From the NCBI RefSeq assembly GCF_004365355.1, contig NZ_SODP01000001.1, positions 999,473 through 1,063,472 on the forward strand: a DNA stretch of 64,000 nt, given 5' to 3'. The notes under the pieces were generated by a model that did not search any database, had not been told where the DNA came from, and saw only the letters and a list, made by a program, of their open reading frames with translations. The translations under genes were made by a program, and so were the position numbers. This stretch comes from Kribbella pratensis. GTDB taxonomy: Bacteria > Actinomycetota > Actinomycetes > Propionibacteriales > Kribbellaceae. Of the stretch, positions 52,259 to 61,469 are shown one piece after another. Position 1 is the stretch's first letter, and each line of letters starts with the position of its first letter.

Positions 52259-52630
52259 ATGAACCACATCAGCGAGATCCGGACCGTCGGCGTACCGGTG
52301 ACCGACCAGGACCGTGCGGTCGCCTTCTACACCGAGACCCTGGGCTTCGAGGTCCTGATGGACACCCCGCTGCCGCAGTTCGGCGGCCGCTGGCTCCTCG
52401 TCGCGCCGGCCGGTTCGTCCGCGAGCATCGCCCTCGTGCCGGCGTCGGACGGCAACCCGGCCGGCGTCGACACCGGGATCCGCATGGGCAGCCCTGATGC
52501 CAAGGCCGCCCACCAGCACTTCCTCGACGCCGGCGTGGACACCGACGAACTCCTCGAGTGGCCCGGCATCCCGCCGATGTTCAGCCTCCGCGACCAGGAC
52601 GGAAATCGGCTCTACATCTCGCAGGTCTGA
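52259..52630 (+). CDS. VOC family protein (glyoxalase-like)
   Basis: 123 residues, two beta-alpha-beta-beta-beta modules: VGVPVTDQDRAVAFYTETLG at the start and MFSLRDQDGNRLYISQV at the end. These are typical of small glyoxalase/bleomycin-resistance/dioxygenase proteins. Start ATG 52259 follows GAAGGAGAA, a strong Shine-Dalgarno. It is 32 bp downstream of the peptidase gene and may be on the same transcript. No specific substrate can be inferred. Confidence 0.86.
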   Translation: MNHISEIRTVGVPVTDQDRAVAFYTETLGFEVLMDTPLPQFGGRWLLVAPAGSSASIALVPASDGNPAGVDTGIRMGSPDAKAAHQHFLDAGVDTDELLEWPGIPPMFSLRDQDGNRLYISQV

Positions 52631-53386
52631 CTACAGCCGTACGCCGGTGAGCGAGGCGCAGGCCTCCAGAAATCCTTCCTGCGCCTCGCGATCCGAAGCC
52701 ACTGGATGAGTCCGATGCGGCTGCTGGTGGTAGTAGTACCCGCCGCTTCCCACGCCGGTCGCGGTCGCCAGCCACGCCTGGGTCAGGTGTGCCTGGCCGA
52801 GATCGCCCGGCGCACCCCGGCCACCCATCTTGGTCGGAACCCAGCCGGGGTCCACCGCGTTCGCTTCCACCTCCGGCCACAGCCGGGCGACCGCGAAGGT
52901 CAGCAGTACGTCGTGCAGCTTGGAGTCGGAGTATGCCTGGGCCCCACGCCATCGCCGTCGTACCCATTGGAGGTCGTCCAGCACCAGCTCTCCGCCGAGG
53001 TGCATGCCTGAGCTGAGGTAGATCAGCCGGTCCGGCCGGTCGATCAGCGCGGTCAGCAGGTACGCCGCGAGCGCGTTGATCGCGAACACGTGCTCCAGCC
53101 CGTCGACCGTCTCGATCCACGGCTCCTGGTAACCGACCGCCGCATTGTGTACGACGACCTCGAACCGGCCGGACTCGTTCGCCTGCCGCGCCAGATCCCG
53201 AGTCTCGTCGATACTCGCGAGGTCGCCGACGAGAGCCGCGGCCGCTCCGGGCACAGCCGCGAGTGCATCGCGGGCACGCTGCTGATTGCGTGCGTGCAGC
53301 ACGACCTCGTGCCCTTGCGCGACCAGCTCCTGCGCGAGCATCTGTCCGAGACCGTCCGCCGAACCGGTGATCAATGTCCGAGTCAC
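52631..53386 (-). CDS. Short-chain dehydrogenase/reductase
   Basis: 251 residues. The NAD(P) loop is TLITGSADGLGQMLAQELVA, with VVVHNAAVG, LIYLSSGMHLGG (catalytic Ser) and AYSDSKLHDVLL (catalytic YxxxK). The cofactor loop carries ARNQQRA, which suggests NADPH. GTG 53386 is used, though an in-frame GTG at 53395 is possible. It follows another SDR gene by under 20 bp on the same strand, so both are probably one operon. Confidence 0.85.
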   Translation of the reverse strand: MTRTLITGSADGLGQMLAQELVAQGHEVVLHARNQQRARDALAAVPGAAAALVGDLASIDETRDLARQANESGRFEVVVHNAAVGYQEPWIETVDGLEHVFAINALAAYLLTALIDRPDRLIYLSSGMHLGGELVLDDLQWVRRRWRGAQAYSDSKLHDVLLTFAVARLWPEVEANAVDPGWVPTKMGGRGAPGDLGQAHLTQAWLATATGVGSGGYYYHQQPHRTHPVASDREAQEGFLEACASLTGVRL

Positions 53387-53401
53387 AGGTCCCACTCTGC
53401 C

Positions 53402-54103
53402 TCAGACCAGCACATGGCCGCCGTCGACGGAGACGATCGAGCCGGTCGAGTAGGGCTGGTTCATCAGGTAGACGTACGCCGACGCGATGTCCTCGGGTTC
53501 GCCGACGCGTTGGACCGGCAGTTGGCGCGCGGTCTCGTCGTAGTCGAGTCCGCCGCGCCACAGCGGCGTACGGACGACGCCCGGCTTGACGGCGTTCACG
53601 CGGATCGGCGCCAGCTCGAGGGCAAGCGCCCGTACAGCGGAGTCGATCGCGCCGCAGATGCTCGCGGCGACCGACCAGCCCGGCCCCGGGCGATCGCCGG
53701 CTGCCCCGGTGGTGAGTACGACGGAACCGCCCGGCCGGATCTTGGATGCCGCCGCGCTGACCGCGCCCAACGCGGCGAAGTAGCGCAGCTCGAAGGCCCG
53801 CCTGGCCTTGTCGAGGTCGAGTGAGTCGATCTCGAGCAAGGTCAGCGCTTCGCCGGCCGTGAACACCAAGTGGTCGAAGGGCTCGATCCCGTTGAAGAAG
53901 GCGGCGACGGCGGCGGAGTCGGTGAGGTCGACGGCTTCGCCGGACGCGGAGTCCGGAAGGGCTTCGAGCGCACGCTTCACCGATTCCGGGTTGCTGGAGG
54001 CAACGATCACGGTCGCACCCTGGTCGGCGGCGAGTCGGGCGGTGGCGAGGCCGATGCCCGACGTACCGCCGAGGACGACGACGCGCTGGTTCTGCAGGGA
54101 CAT
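53402..54103 (-). CDS. SDR-fold protein lacking the usual YxxxK active site
   Basis: 233 residues. The N-terminal nucleotide loop is VVVLGGTSGIGLATARLAAD and the C-terminal segment has NAVKPGVVRTPLW and GSIVSVDGGHVLV. Where other SDRs carry Tyr-x-x-x-Lys, the sequence reads PGWSVAASICGAIDSAVRAL, without the Tyr or Lys. It may therefore be a non-catalytic or altered SDR. ATG 54103 is used. It is divergent from a LysR gene with a classical LysR box between them. Confidence 0.82.
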   Translation of the reverse strand: MSLQNQRVVVLGGTSGIGLATARLAADQGATVIVASSNPESVKRALEALPDSASGEAVDLTDSAAVAAFFNGIEPFDHLVFTAGEALTLLEIDSLDLDKARRAFELRYFAALGAVSAAASKIRPGGSVVLTTGAAGDRPGPGWSVAASICGAIDSAVRALALELAPIRVNAVKPGVVRTPLWRGGLDYDETARQLPVQRVGEPEDIASAYVYLMNQPYSTGSIVSVDGGHVLV

Positions 54104-54185
54104 GACATGACCTTTCGTGGTGGGGGATTCCTTTCCACGATGCGGTCGTCGGGCTGCCGCCGTCCAAGACCTGTTCCGGCCGCTG

Positions 54186-54204
54186 TAATACCCTGAAGGT
54201 ATTA
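54186..54204. promoter_or_regulatory. LysR-type operator ATAC-N7-GTAT
   Basis: TAATACCCTGAAGGTATTA (54186-54204) has 7-bp perfect arms around a 5-bp centre and contains ATAC-N7-GTAT, a classical LysR binding box. Its last base is the A of the LysR start codon at 54204. It lies between the LysR gene and the divergent SDR gene. Confidence 0.75.
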
Positions 54205-55073
54205 TGGACCTCGATCTCCGCAAGCTCCGGTACTTCGTGGCCGTCGCCGAGGAACTGCACTTCGGCCGGGCGGCGGAGCGGCTGCACATCGCGCAGCCGG
54301 TGCTGTCCCGGCAGATCCGGGCCCTTGAGGACGAGGTCAGGGCTCAGCTGTTCGTCCGCACCAAGCGGGCCACGGAGCTGACCCCGGCCGGGCGGCAACT
54401 GCTCGACGACGCGCGGCCCCTGCTGTCCGCGGCGGACGCGGCGCGTCGACGGGTGGCCCGAGCGGCGCGGGGGTCGAAGACGTTCACGATCGGCTTCATG
54501 CCGGGTCTCACTGTGACCGAAGCGGTCCGGGCGTTCGGCGCGAGCCACCCCGACATCGACGTCGAGCTGATCCGGACCACCTGGAACGACCAGGTCGACG
54601 TACTGCATGACGGGCGGGTCGACGTGAGCATCGTCCGGCTGCCGATCGACCAGGCCGGGTTGACCGTCCGCCCACTGTTCGAGGAGCCGCGGGTCGCGAT
54701 GCTCCCGTCCGATCACCGCCTCGCGGGCAAGCCCGTCATCGACATCACCGATCTCGCCGACGAGCACCTGCTGCAGGATCCGGACGCCGTACCGGAATGG
54801 CGCGACATCGCCCGTGAACTCCGCACCCGCACCGCGAAGCCCATCCCCATGATGCGCAGTGTCGAGGAGAAACTCGAACACGTCGCCACCGGCCGCGGGA
54901 TCTCGATCATCCCGCTCTCCGTCGCCACCTTCTACCAACGCTCCGACGTCGTCGCGGTCCCGGTCGACGATCTCGCACTCAACGCCGTCTGCCTGGCCTG
55001 GGTCTCCTCGCGCCGTTCGCGGCTCATCCACGACTTCGCCGCAATCGCACCGCAGGTCGCCTGGACCCCTTAG
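54204..55073 (+). CDS. LysR family transcriptional regulator
   Basis: 289 residues. The winged helix (1-60) reads LRKLRYFVAVAEELHFGRAA and IAQPVLSRQIRALEDEV. The ligand-binding domain (about 90-289) begins TFTIGFMPGLTVTEAVRAF. It probably senses a small metabolite and controls the divergent SDR pair. The ATG has no Shine-Dalgarno and abuts the operator, so it is likely leaderless and autoregulated. Confidence 0.9.
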   Translation: MDLDLRKLRYFVAVAEELHFGRAAERLHIAQPVLSRQIRALEDEVRAQLFVRTKRATELTPAGRQLLDDARPLLSAADAARRRVARAARGSKTFTIGFMPGLTVTEAVRAFGASHPDIDVELIRTTWNDQVDVLHDGRVDVSIVRLPIDQAGLTVRPLFEEPRVAMLPSDHRLAGKPVIDITDLADEHLLQDPDAVPEWRDIARELRTRTAKPIPMMRSVEEKLEHVATGRGISIIPLSVATFYQRSDVVAVPVDDLALNAVCLAWVSSRRSRLIHDFAAIAPQVAWTP

Positions 55074-55092
55074 ACGAGCGGCCGCTGGTGAG

Positions 55093-55665
55093 TCAGTGGC
55101 GAACGCGGTAGCGGATGTGGGTTGCCTGCGGGGTGTCGATCACTCGCGCGATCTCGAGCTCGATGCGTTCGGGCAGTACGTCGAACAGTCGCAGGCCGCC
55201 GCCGAAGAGCACCGGCACCTGGTCGATCTGCAGCTCGTCGAGCACGCCGGCCGCCAACGCCTTCTGCGCCGTGACCGCACCGTGCACCAGCACATCCTTG
55301 TCGCCGGCAGCTGCCTTCGCCTGGGCGATCGCGGTCTCGACGTCGCCCACGAACGTGACCTTCTCGTACGGCGAGGTCGCGGTCGGGTCGCTGGTGACCA
55401 CAAAGATCGGTACGCCGTGGTGGTCGCCGCCGTAGAAGTCGACCTGCTCGCCCGTACGGCGGCCGACCACGATCGCGCCGGTCGCCTCCAGCTCGTCCCA
55501 GATCACGGCGGCCTCGCCCGCGGGCCGGCCGACCTCGCCGTCCTCGTTCAGGTACCACTCGTGCAGCCGCATGAACTCGTCGCCACCCGGGTTCCCCACG
55601 CCGTCATTCGGGCCGGCGATGTAGCCGTCGGCGGACATCGACATCAACAACACAGCTGACGACAT
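55093..55665 (-). CDS. Dihydrofolate reductase-like (RibD C-terminal) family protein
   Basis: 190 residues. The start SSAVLLMSMSADGYIAGPND, then WDELEATGAIVVGRRTGEQ and VLVHGAVTAQKALAAGVLDE, and PVLFGGGLRLFD identify a RibD/DHFR-like reductase of the stand-alone actinobacterial type (often labelled YyaP/YwjB-like). It presumably binds NADPH, and the substrate is unknown. ATG 55665 has CAAGGAGAACG upstream. A longer frame to 55740 lacks homology. Confidence 0.86.
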   Translation of the reverse strand: MSSAVLLMSMSADGYIAGPNDGVGNPGGDEFMRLHEWYLNEDGEVGRPAGEAAVIWDELEATGAIVVGRRTGEQVDFYGGDHHGVPIFVVTSDPTATSPYEKVTFVGDVETAIAQAKAAAGDKDVLVHGAVTAQKALAAGVLDELQIDQVPVLFGGGLRLFDVLPERIELEIARVIDTPQATHIRYRVRH

Positions 55666-55746
55666 GAGCGTTCTCCTTGGCTCGGGGGTGCGGCTGACCC
55701 GCACCCTCTCTGCCTTCGCGTCGAAGAGAACCGCCCGCATTCGACA

Positions 55747-57579
55747 TCAGTCCGCGGCGAGTGTTTCCAGCACGCCGTCCCCGTACTTGGCCAGCTTGTT
55801 CTCGCCGACGCCGCTGATCCGGCCCAGCTCGGCCAGCGATGACGGCAGGTCGGTCGCGATCTGCCGCAGCGTCGCGTCGTGGAAGATCACGTACGCCGGA
55901 ACGCCCTGCTCCTTGGCCACCGCGCCCCGCCAGGCGCGCAGCCGCTCGAAGACCGGCGCCGCCTCCGGTGCCAGATCGACCGCCGCCTTCTTCCCGCCGG
56001 ACGACCTGGACGAGGAGCGGACCCGCTCGGGCTCCCGACGCATCATCACCTCACGCCGCCGACCGAGCACCTCGCCGCTCTCCTCGGTCAGCACGAGCGT
56101 GCCGTAGTCACCCTCGACGGCCAGCAGCCGCAGCGCCAGCAACTGCCGGACCACCCCGCGCCACTCGGTGTCCTTCAACTCGGTGCCGATCCCGAAGACC
56201 GTCAGCTCGTTGTGCCGGAACTGCTTGACCTTGTCGGTCTCCTTGCCGAGCAGGATGTCGACCAGTTGCCCGGCGCCGAACTTCTGCCCGCGCTCGTGCT
56301 GCAGCCGATACACCGTCGAAAGCAGCTTCTGCGCCGCGATCGTCCCGTCCCAGGACTCGGGCGGCGTCAAGCAGGTGTCGCAGTTCCCGCACGTGTCGCC
56401 GTGCTGTCCGAAGTACGCGAGCAACTGGGACCGACGGCATTGCACGGTCTCGCACAGCGCGAGCATCGCGTCGAGGTGTGAACCGAGCCGCCGTCGATGC
56501 GCGAGGTCACCCTCGGACGTGTCGATCATCTTCCGCTGCTGCACGACGTCCTGCAGGCCGTATGCGAGCCAGGCCGTCGACGGTAGTCCGTCCCGTCCGG
56601 CGCGACCGGTCTCCTGGTAGTAGCCCTCGACCGACTTCGGCAGATCGAGATGCGCGACGAACCGGACATCCGGCTTGTCGATGCCCATCCCGAAGGCGAT
56701 CGTCGCAACGACGACCAGCCCGTCTTCACGAAGGAAGCGCGACTGGTTCTCCGCGCGGGTCCGGCTGTCGAGGCCGGCGTGGTACGGCACGGCCTCGATC
56801 CCGTTCTGCGTCAGGAAGGCCGCGGTCTTCTCGACACTGTTGCGGGACAGGCAATACACGATGCCCGCGTCGCCGGCGTGCTCGGTGCGCAGCAGGTCGA
56901 GCAGTTGCCGCTGCGGGTTGTCCTTCGGAACGATCCGGTACTGGATGTTCGGCCGGTCGAAGCTCGCGACGAAATGCTTGGCCTCGGACAGGTTCAGCCG
57001 GGTGGCGATCTCCTTGTGTGTCGCCTCGGTCGCCGTCGCGGTCAACGCGATCCGCGGCACGTCTGGCCAGCGCTCGTGCAACTCGGACAGCATCAGGTAG
57101 TCGGGCCGGAAGTCGTGCCCCCACTGCGACACGCAGTGCGCTTCGTCGATCGCGAACAGCGCGATCTTGCCCTGGTCGAGCAGCCGCACGGTCGACTCGA
57201 CCCGCAAGCGCTCGGGCGCGAGGTAGAGCAGGTCGAGCTCGCCGGCGAGGAACGCCTGCTCGACCTCGCGCCGCTGGTCGAAGTCCTGCGTGGAGTTGAG
57301 GAATCCAGCGCGCACGCCGAGAGCTGTCAGCGCATCGACCTGGTCCTGCATCAACGCGATCAGCGGCGAGATCACCACCCCGACGCCGGACCGCACCAGC
57401 GCCGGGATCTGGTAGCACAGCGACTTCCCGCCACCGGTCGGCATCAGCACCAGCGCGTCGCCGCCCGCGACCACGGTGTCGATGATCTCGGCCTGCTGAC
57501 CGCGAAAGGCGTCGTACCCGAAGACGCGCCGCAGCACTTGCAGGGCTTCGGAGTCAGGCAGTCCGGTTGTCTCGCTCAC
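55747..57579 (-). CDS. recQ: ATP-dependent DNA helicase RecQ
   Basis: 610 residues. Helicase motifs are [17 protein letters not shown] (I), [32 protein letters not shown] (II, DEAH), [14 protein letters not shown] (III) and [13 protein letters not shown] (VI). The RecQ zinc domain has four Cys, including CGNCDTCL. A winged-helix domain and a C-terminal HRDC domain (about 540-610) complete it. GTG 57579 follows TAGACT by seven bases (leaderless). The upstream frame extension overlaps the VOC gene in antisense and was rejected. Confidence 0.93.
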   Translation of the reverse strand: MSETTGLPDSEALQVLRRVFGYDAFRGQQAEIIDTVVAGGDALVLMPTGGGKSLCYQIPALVRSGVGVVISPLIALMQDQVDALTALGVRAGFLNSTQDFDQRREVEQAFLAGELDLLYLAPERLRVESTVRLLDQGKIALFAIDEAHCVSQWGHDFRPDYLMLSELHERWPDVPRIALTATATEATHKEIATRLNLSEAKHFVASFDRPNIQYRIVPKDNPQRQLLDLLRTEHAGDAGIVYCLSRNSVEKTAAFLTQNGIEAVPYHAGLDSRTRAENQSRFLREDGLVVVATIAFGMGIDKPDVRFVAHLDLPKSVEGYYQETGRAGRDGLPSTAWLAYGLQDVVQQRKMIDTSEGDLAHRRRLGSHLDAMLALCETVQCRRSQLLAYFGQHGDTCGNCDTCLTPPESWDGTIAAQKLLSTVYRLQHERGQKFGAGQLVDILLGKETDKVKQFRHNELTVFGIGTELKDTEWRGVVRQLLALRLLAVEGDYGTLVLTEESGEVLGRRREVMMRREPERVRSSSRSSGGKKAAVDLAPEAAPVFERLRAWRGAVAKEQGVPAYVIFHDATLRQIATDLPSSLAELGRISGVGENKLAKYGDGVLETLAAD

Positions 57580-57592
57580 CCCGGCGAGTCTA
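57580..57592 (-). promoter_or_regulatory. Leaderless promoter -10 of recQ
   Basis: TAGACT on the minus strand (57592-57587), then CGCCGGG and the GTG start at 57579. No Shine-Dalgarno is present. Confidence 0.5.
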
Positions 57593-57650
57593 GTGAGATC
57601 AACCGACAGATGCCGACCCCAGCTCCGCAGCCTGTGGATACCGCCGTGGA

Positions 57651-58076
57651 CTACTGGGAGATTGCGCCCGCATACGTGCCGACGCTCCACAGATTGCCCT
57701 CGAAATCGCGCACGGTGAACCCGCGCGACCCGTAATCGGTGTCCTCCAGCCCGCGGACGACGACCGCGCCCGCGCCGATCGCCCCGCCGATCAGGCTGTC
57801 GGGATCGTCGTGCACGAGATAGACCGACTGCCGCTGATCGGTCAGCGCGGTGAACTCGTCCGGCTCGGTCTTCGCGTCGGCCGAGCCCAGCATGATCCCG
57901 CCGCCGGTCGGCCAGGACAGCTCCGCGTGGGCGATCGAGCCCTCCACGGCGCCTTCGTACGACGCAATGACGGTGAAGCCGAGTCCTTCGGTGAGAAACT
58001 TCAGTGCTGCCTGTCCGTCCCGGTAGTGCAGGCCGGGCCAGACGCCGATCACATTCTTCTCTGTCGCAGTGTTCAT
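57651..58076 (-). CDS. VOC family protein (glyoxalase/bleomycin-resistance-like)
   Basis: 141 residues. [20 protein letters not shown] at the start and [20 protein letters not shown] at the end are typical of the PhnB-like VOC subgroup. The ATG at 58076-58074 overlaps the stop of the AraC gene upstream (ATGA), so it is coupled to that regulator. It may be the regulated or ligand-binding partner of the AraC protein. Substrate unknown. Confidence 0.84.
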   Translation of the reverse strand: MNTATEKNVIGVWPGLHYRDGQAALKFLTEGLGFTVIASYEGAVEGSIAHAELSWPTGGGIMLGSADAKTEPDEFTALTDQRQSVYLVHDDPDSLIGGAIGAGAVVVRGLEDTDYGSRGFTVRDFEGNLWSVGTYAGAISQ

Positions 58077-58915
58077 ACCTTCGAGACTTGTGCACTGGCG
58101 GGGATGAAGTCTTGAAGGTTTGGGAGTTCCTCGGTCATCCACTGACGCGGCGAGCAGCCGGCGATCGCCTGGAACTCGCGGGTCAGGTGCGCCTGATCGG
58201 CGTACCCGGCTGCGGCGGACAGATCGGCCAGCCGGGTCCTCGGATGGCGGCGGAGGTGTCCGGTGACGCGTTCGAAACGCAGTACCCGAGCCGCGACCTT
58301 CGGCGCCAGGCCGAGCTCCCGCGTGAAGCGGTCGGTGAGATGACGCCGGCTCCAGCCGACCTCGGTCGCGAGCTCCTGGATGCCGATCGCTCCGTGCGAT
58401 GTGCAGAGCCGCTGCCAGGCCCAGCCGACCTCCGGCTGGGCCGTGCCCGCGTTGCGTTGACCGAGTTGCTCGAGCAGCAAGCCTTCGATCAGGTCGAATC
58501 GTCTGTCCCAGCTCGGCTCCTCGCGCAGCTGCTCGGTCAGCTCACGCGCCGACCGGCCGAACACCTCGTCGAGCCCGACCACGATCGACGCGAGCTGACC
58601 TGCCGGCAGCCCGAGCAGCTCGCGGGCCGCCGGGGGAGTGAGCGAGACCTGCACGCCGGCGCGGCTGTCGGTCTGGCCGATGTGCACGGCGGTGGAGTGC
58701 AGCCCGCCGGCCAGGGCGTCGTACTTGTCGACTGGTCTGCCCGGCCATGCGACGCCGAGCGGCTCGTCGAGCGTGATGACGAGCGTCATGAAGCGCGACG
58801 GCAGGCCGCGGTGCAGCTCGGGCGGATACCCGTCCGAGGCGTAGCCGATGAGGTCGCCGACATACGGCCGCAGGGCAGGGTGGACCGGCCGCGTGTGGTG
58901 CTCCATCCCTGCCAT
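58073..58915 (-). CDS. AraC family transcriptional regulator
   Basis: 280 residues. The N-terminal sensing domain (about 1-160) is followed by a double HTH (about 175-265: [21 protein letters not shown] and [18 protein letters not shown]). ATG 58915 lies six bases after TAGCCT on the minus strand and has no Shine-Dalgarno, so a leaderless start is favoured. GTG 58921 is the alternative. It is co-translated with the VOC gene downstream. Confidence 0.87.
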   Translation of the reverse strand: MAGMEHHTRPVHPALRPYVGDLIGYASDGYPPELHRGLPSRFMTLVITLDEPLGVAWPGRPVDKYDALAGGLHSTAVHIGQTDSRAGVQVSLTPPAARELLGLPAGQLASIVVGLDEVFGRSARELTEQLREEPSWDRRFDLIEGLLLEQLGQRNAGTAQPEVGWAWQRLCTSHGAIGIQELATEVGWSRRHLTDRFTRELGLAPKVAARVLRFERVTGHLRRHPRTRLADLSAAAGYADQAHLTREFQAIAGCSPRQWMTEELPNLQDFIPASAQVSKV

Positions 58916-59037
58916 GACCACAGGCTAGATCCAGCCCCGGACAGATTCACCCACTCCACAATCCGGGACCCGCGTACCGCCATCCGGACGAGCGTGGCAA
59001 CATCAGTAGCGTCGTTCTACTGCGAGGAGATGTCGTC

Positions 59038-60888
59038 GTGCCTGCTCTGAGGTCCCGTACCGTCACCCACGGCCGCAACATGGCAGGCGCCCGCGCGCTC
59101 ATGCAGGCCTCCGGGGTAGCCCGCGAGGACTTCGGCAAACCGATCATCGCGGTCGCGAACAGCTTCACCGAGTTTGTCCCCGGCCACACCCACCTCGCAC
59201 CCGTCGGGCGGATCGTCTCCGAGGCGATCCACGCGGCCGGTGGCATCGCCCGCGAGTTCAACACGATCGCCGTCGACGACGGGATCGCGATGGGCCACGG
59301 CGGCATGCTGTACAGCCTGCCGTCGCGGGACCTGATCGCCGACTCGGTCGAGTACATGGTCGAGGCGCACTGCGCCGACGCGCTGGTCTGCATCTCGAAC
59401 TGCGACAAGATCACCCCCGGCATGCTGAACGCCGCACTCCGGCTGAACATCCCGACCGTGTTCGTCTCCGGCGGCCCGATGGAGGCCGGCCGGGCCACGC
59501 TGGTCGACGGCACCGTCCGCAAGCTCGACCTGATCGACGCGATGTCCGAGGCCGTCAACGAGAACGTCTCCGACGCCGACATCCTGCGGATCGAGGAGAA
59601 CGCCTGCCCGACCTGCGGTTCGTGCTCGGGCATGTTTACCGCGAACTCGATGAACTGCCTGACCGAGGCGATCGGCCTCTCGCTGCCTGGCAACGGTTCC
59701 GTGCTCGCCACCCACACCGCCCGCCGCGCGCTGTACGAGAAGGCCGGCGAGACCGTCGTACAGATCACCAAGCGGTACTACGACAACGACGACGCGACCG
59801 TGCTGCCGCGGAACATCGCGACCAAGGAAGCCTTCGGGAACGCGATGGCACTGGACATCGCGATGGGCGGGTCGACCAACACGATCCTGCACCTGCTCGC
59901 GGCCGCGCAGGAGGCCGAGGTCGGCTTCGACCTCGACGACATCAACGCGGTCTCGCGCCGGGTCCCGTGCCTGGCCAAGGTCGCGCCGAACGTCGCGCCC
60001 GGCGGCACGTACTACATGGAGGACGTGCACCGCGCCGGCGGCATCCCCGCCATCCTCGGCGAGCTGCACCGCGCCGGACTGCTGAACGAGAACATCCACA
60101 CCGTGCACAGCGACTCGATCGACGAGTGGCTGAAGACGTGGGACCTGCGTGGCGGATCACCGTCGCCGGAGGCCGTCGAGCTGTGGCACGCGGCGCCGGG
60201 CTGCAAGCGATCCGCGACTGCCTTCTCGCAGTCCGAGCGGTGGGAGACGCTCGACACCGACGCGGCCGGCGGGTGCATCCGCGATCTCGAGCACGCGTAC
60301 TCGAAGGACGGTGGTCTCGCCGTACTGAAGGGCAACCTGGCCGTCGACGGCTGTGTCGTGAAGACGGCCGGCGTGGACGAGTCGATCTGGTCCTTCCAGG
60401 GACCCGCGGTCGTGTGTGAGTCGCAGGAGGAGGCCGTCGAGAAGATCCTGGCCAAGCAGGTGCAGCCGGGTGACGTCGTCGTGATCCGGTACGAGGGGCC
60501 CAAGGGCGGGCCGGGGATGCAGGAGATGCTGTACCCGACGTCGTTCCTCAAGGGCCGCGGTCTGGGCAAGGTCTGCGCATTGGTCACCGACGGCCGCTTC
60601 TCCGGCGGTACGTCGGGACTCTCGATCGGGCACGCTTCTCCCGAAGCGGCGTCCGGCGGCACGATCGCCCTGGTCCAGGACGGCGACCAGATCCGCATCG
60701 ACATCCCCGGCCGTTCCATCGAGCTGCTGGTCGACGAGGCCGAGCTGACCTCCCGCCGAGAGGCCCTCGGCGGTGTGTACGCGCCGAAGAACCGCGAGCG
60801 CAAGGTCTCCGCCGCGCTCCGGGCGTACGCCGCGATGGCGACCAGCGCCGACCGCGGCGCCGTCCGGGACGTCTCCAAGCTGGGCTGA
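59038..60888 (+). CDS. ilvD: Dihydroxy-acid dehydratase IlvD
   Basis: 616 residues, normal length. Iron-sulfur ligands lie in [13 protein letters not shown] and [13 protein letters not shown]. Other family blocks are [33 protein letters not shown] and [16 protein letters not shown]. It converts dihydroxy acids to 2-keto acids in Ile/Val synthesis. GTG 59038 follows GAGGAGATG. The stop is 92 bp before the RiPP operon. Confidence 0.96.
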   Translation: MPALRSRTVTHGRNMAGARALMQASGVAREDFGKPIIAVANSFTEFVPGHTHLAPVGRIVSEAIHAAGGIAREFNTIAVDDGIAMGHGGMLYSLPSRDLIADSVEYMVEAHCADALVCISNCDKITPGMLNAALRLNIPTVFVSGGPMEAGRATLVDGTVRKLDLIDAMSEAVNENVSDADILRIEENACPTCGSCSGMFTANSMNCLTEAIGLSLPGNGSVLATHTARRALYEKAGETVVQITKRYYDNDDATVLPRNIATKEAFGNAMALDIAMGGSTNTILHLLAAAQEAEVGFDLDDINAVSRRVPCLAKVAPNVAPGGTYYMEDVHRAGGIPAILGELHRAGLLNENIHTVHSDSIDEWLKTWDLRGGSPSPEAVELWHAAPGCKRSATAFSQSERWETLDTDAAGGCIRDLEHAYSKDGGLAVLKGNLAVDGCVVKTAGVDESIWSFQGPAVVCESQEEAVEKILAKQVQPGDVVVIRYEGPKGGPGMQEMLYPTSFLKGRGLGKVCALVTDGRFSGGTSGLSIGHASPEAASGGTIALVQDGDQIRIDIPGRSIELLVDEAELTSRREALGGVYAPKNRERKVSAALRAYAAMATSADRGAVRDVSKLG

Positions 60889-60917
60889 TGCCCTGCGCGA
60901 CTTCCCTTGCCGACTCA

Positions 60918-60947
60918 TTGTGGCGGTACCGCTGCCGGGCGTAGCTT
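60918..60947 (+). promoter_or_regulatory. Possible promoter of the ATP-grasp RiPP operon
   Basis: TTGTGG (60918-60923), 18-bp spacer, TAGCTT (60942-60947), 34 bp before the first precursor ATG. The spacer contains the palindrome GCGGTACCGC (60923-60932), which could be an operator. Weak hexamers, so tentative. Confidence 0.35.
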
Positions 60948-60980
60948 GGTCGCAGGGGATGCCTGACCTGGGGAGGGGTC

Positions 60981-61232
60981 ATGGGGGACGAGCGGGAGGA
61001 ACGATTCCGTGCTGCGCTCGACGAGGGGCGCAAGCCGGCGGTGTTCATGTTCCAGCCGACGAGCTTCGAGCAGGTGACGCCGGAGCGGCTCTCGGAGTGG
61101 GAACGCAGTGTCCAGGAGGGTTTCGGCCTGAACACGTACGGGTTCGAACGGGACGTGTTGCTGCGATCCGCGTCGTGGTCGAACTGCGGCAACGGCCAGA
61201 TCTGCGCCGACGACTCCGACTGGCACGAGTGA
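60981..61232 (+). CDS. Candidate ATP-grasp RiPP (graspetide-type) precursor A
   Basis: 83 residues with GGGGAGGGG just upstream. The leader carries PAVFMFQPTSFEQV (19-32) and RLSEWERSV (36-44), closely matched in precursor B. The C-terminal core (about 63-83) is SASWSNCGNGQICADDSDWH plus E. It offers Ser 63, 65 and 67 as donors, Asp 77, 78, 80 and Glu 83 as acceptors for ester bonds, and Cys 69 and 75. It has no Lys. Calling it a precursor rests on size, the shared leader and the adjacent ligase gene. I do not recognise the leader as the microviridin type. Confidence 0.72.
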   Translation: MGDEREERFRAALDEGRKPAVFMFQPTSFEQVTPERLSEWERSVQEGFGLNTYGFERDVLLRSASWSNCGNGQICADDSDWHE

Positions 61233-61244
61233 GGGGCCGGGGCG

Positions 61245-61469
61245 ATGACGGAACCGAACGCGGGTAGCAGCAAGGCGCCGGTGGTCTTCATGTACCAGCC
61301 GTCGCGGTTCGATCTGGTGCCGACGGACAAGCTGCACGAGTGGGAGCAGCGCGTCCGCGACGACGTCGGGCTGCCGGTGGAGTTCGCGCGCAACGGCGGT
61401 GGATCGGAGTGCTTGTCCGCGACGTTGCCGAACGACTGCATGGACGACTGCGACTACCTGGCCGAATAG
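61245..61469 (+). CDS. Candidate ATP-grasp RiPP (graspetide-type) precursor B
   Basis: 74 residues, 12 bp after precursor A. The leader has PVVFMYQPSRFDLV (12-25) and KLHEWEQRV (29-37), matching A. The core (about 50-74) differs in its first half: NGGGSECLSATLPNDCMDDC, then DYLAE. Possible donors are Ser 54, Ser 58 and Thr 60. Possible acceptors are Glu 55, Asp 64, 67, 68, 70 and Glu 74. Cys are at 56, 65 and 69. Both cores end in C-x-D-D-[SC]-D-[WY]-x(1,2)-E. The TAG stop is directly followed by the ligase ATG. Confidence 0.72.
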   Translation: MTEPNAGSSKAPVVFMYQPSRFDLVPTDKLHEWEQRVRDDVGLPVEFARNGGGSECLSATLPNDCMDDCDYLAE

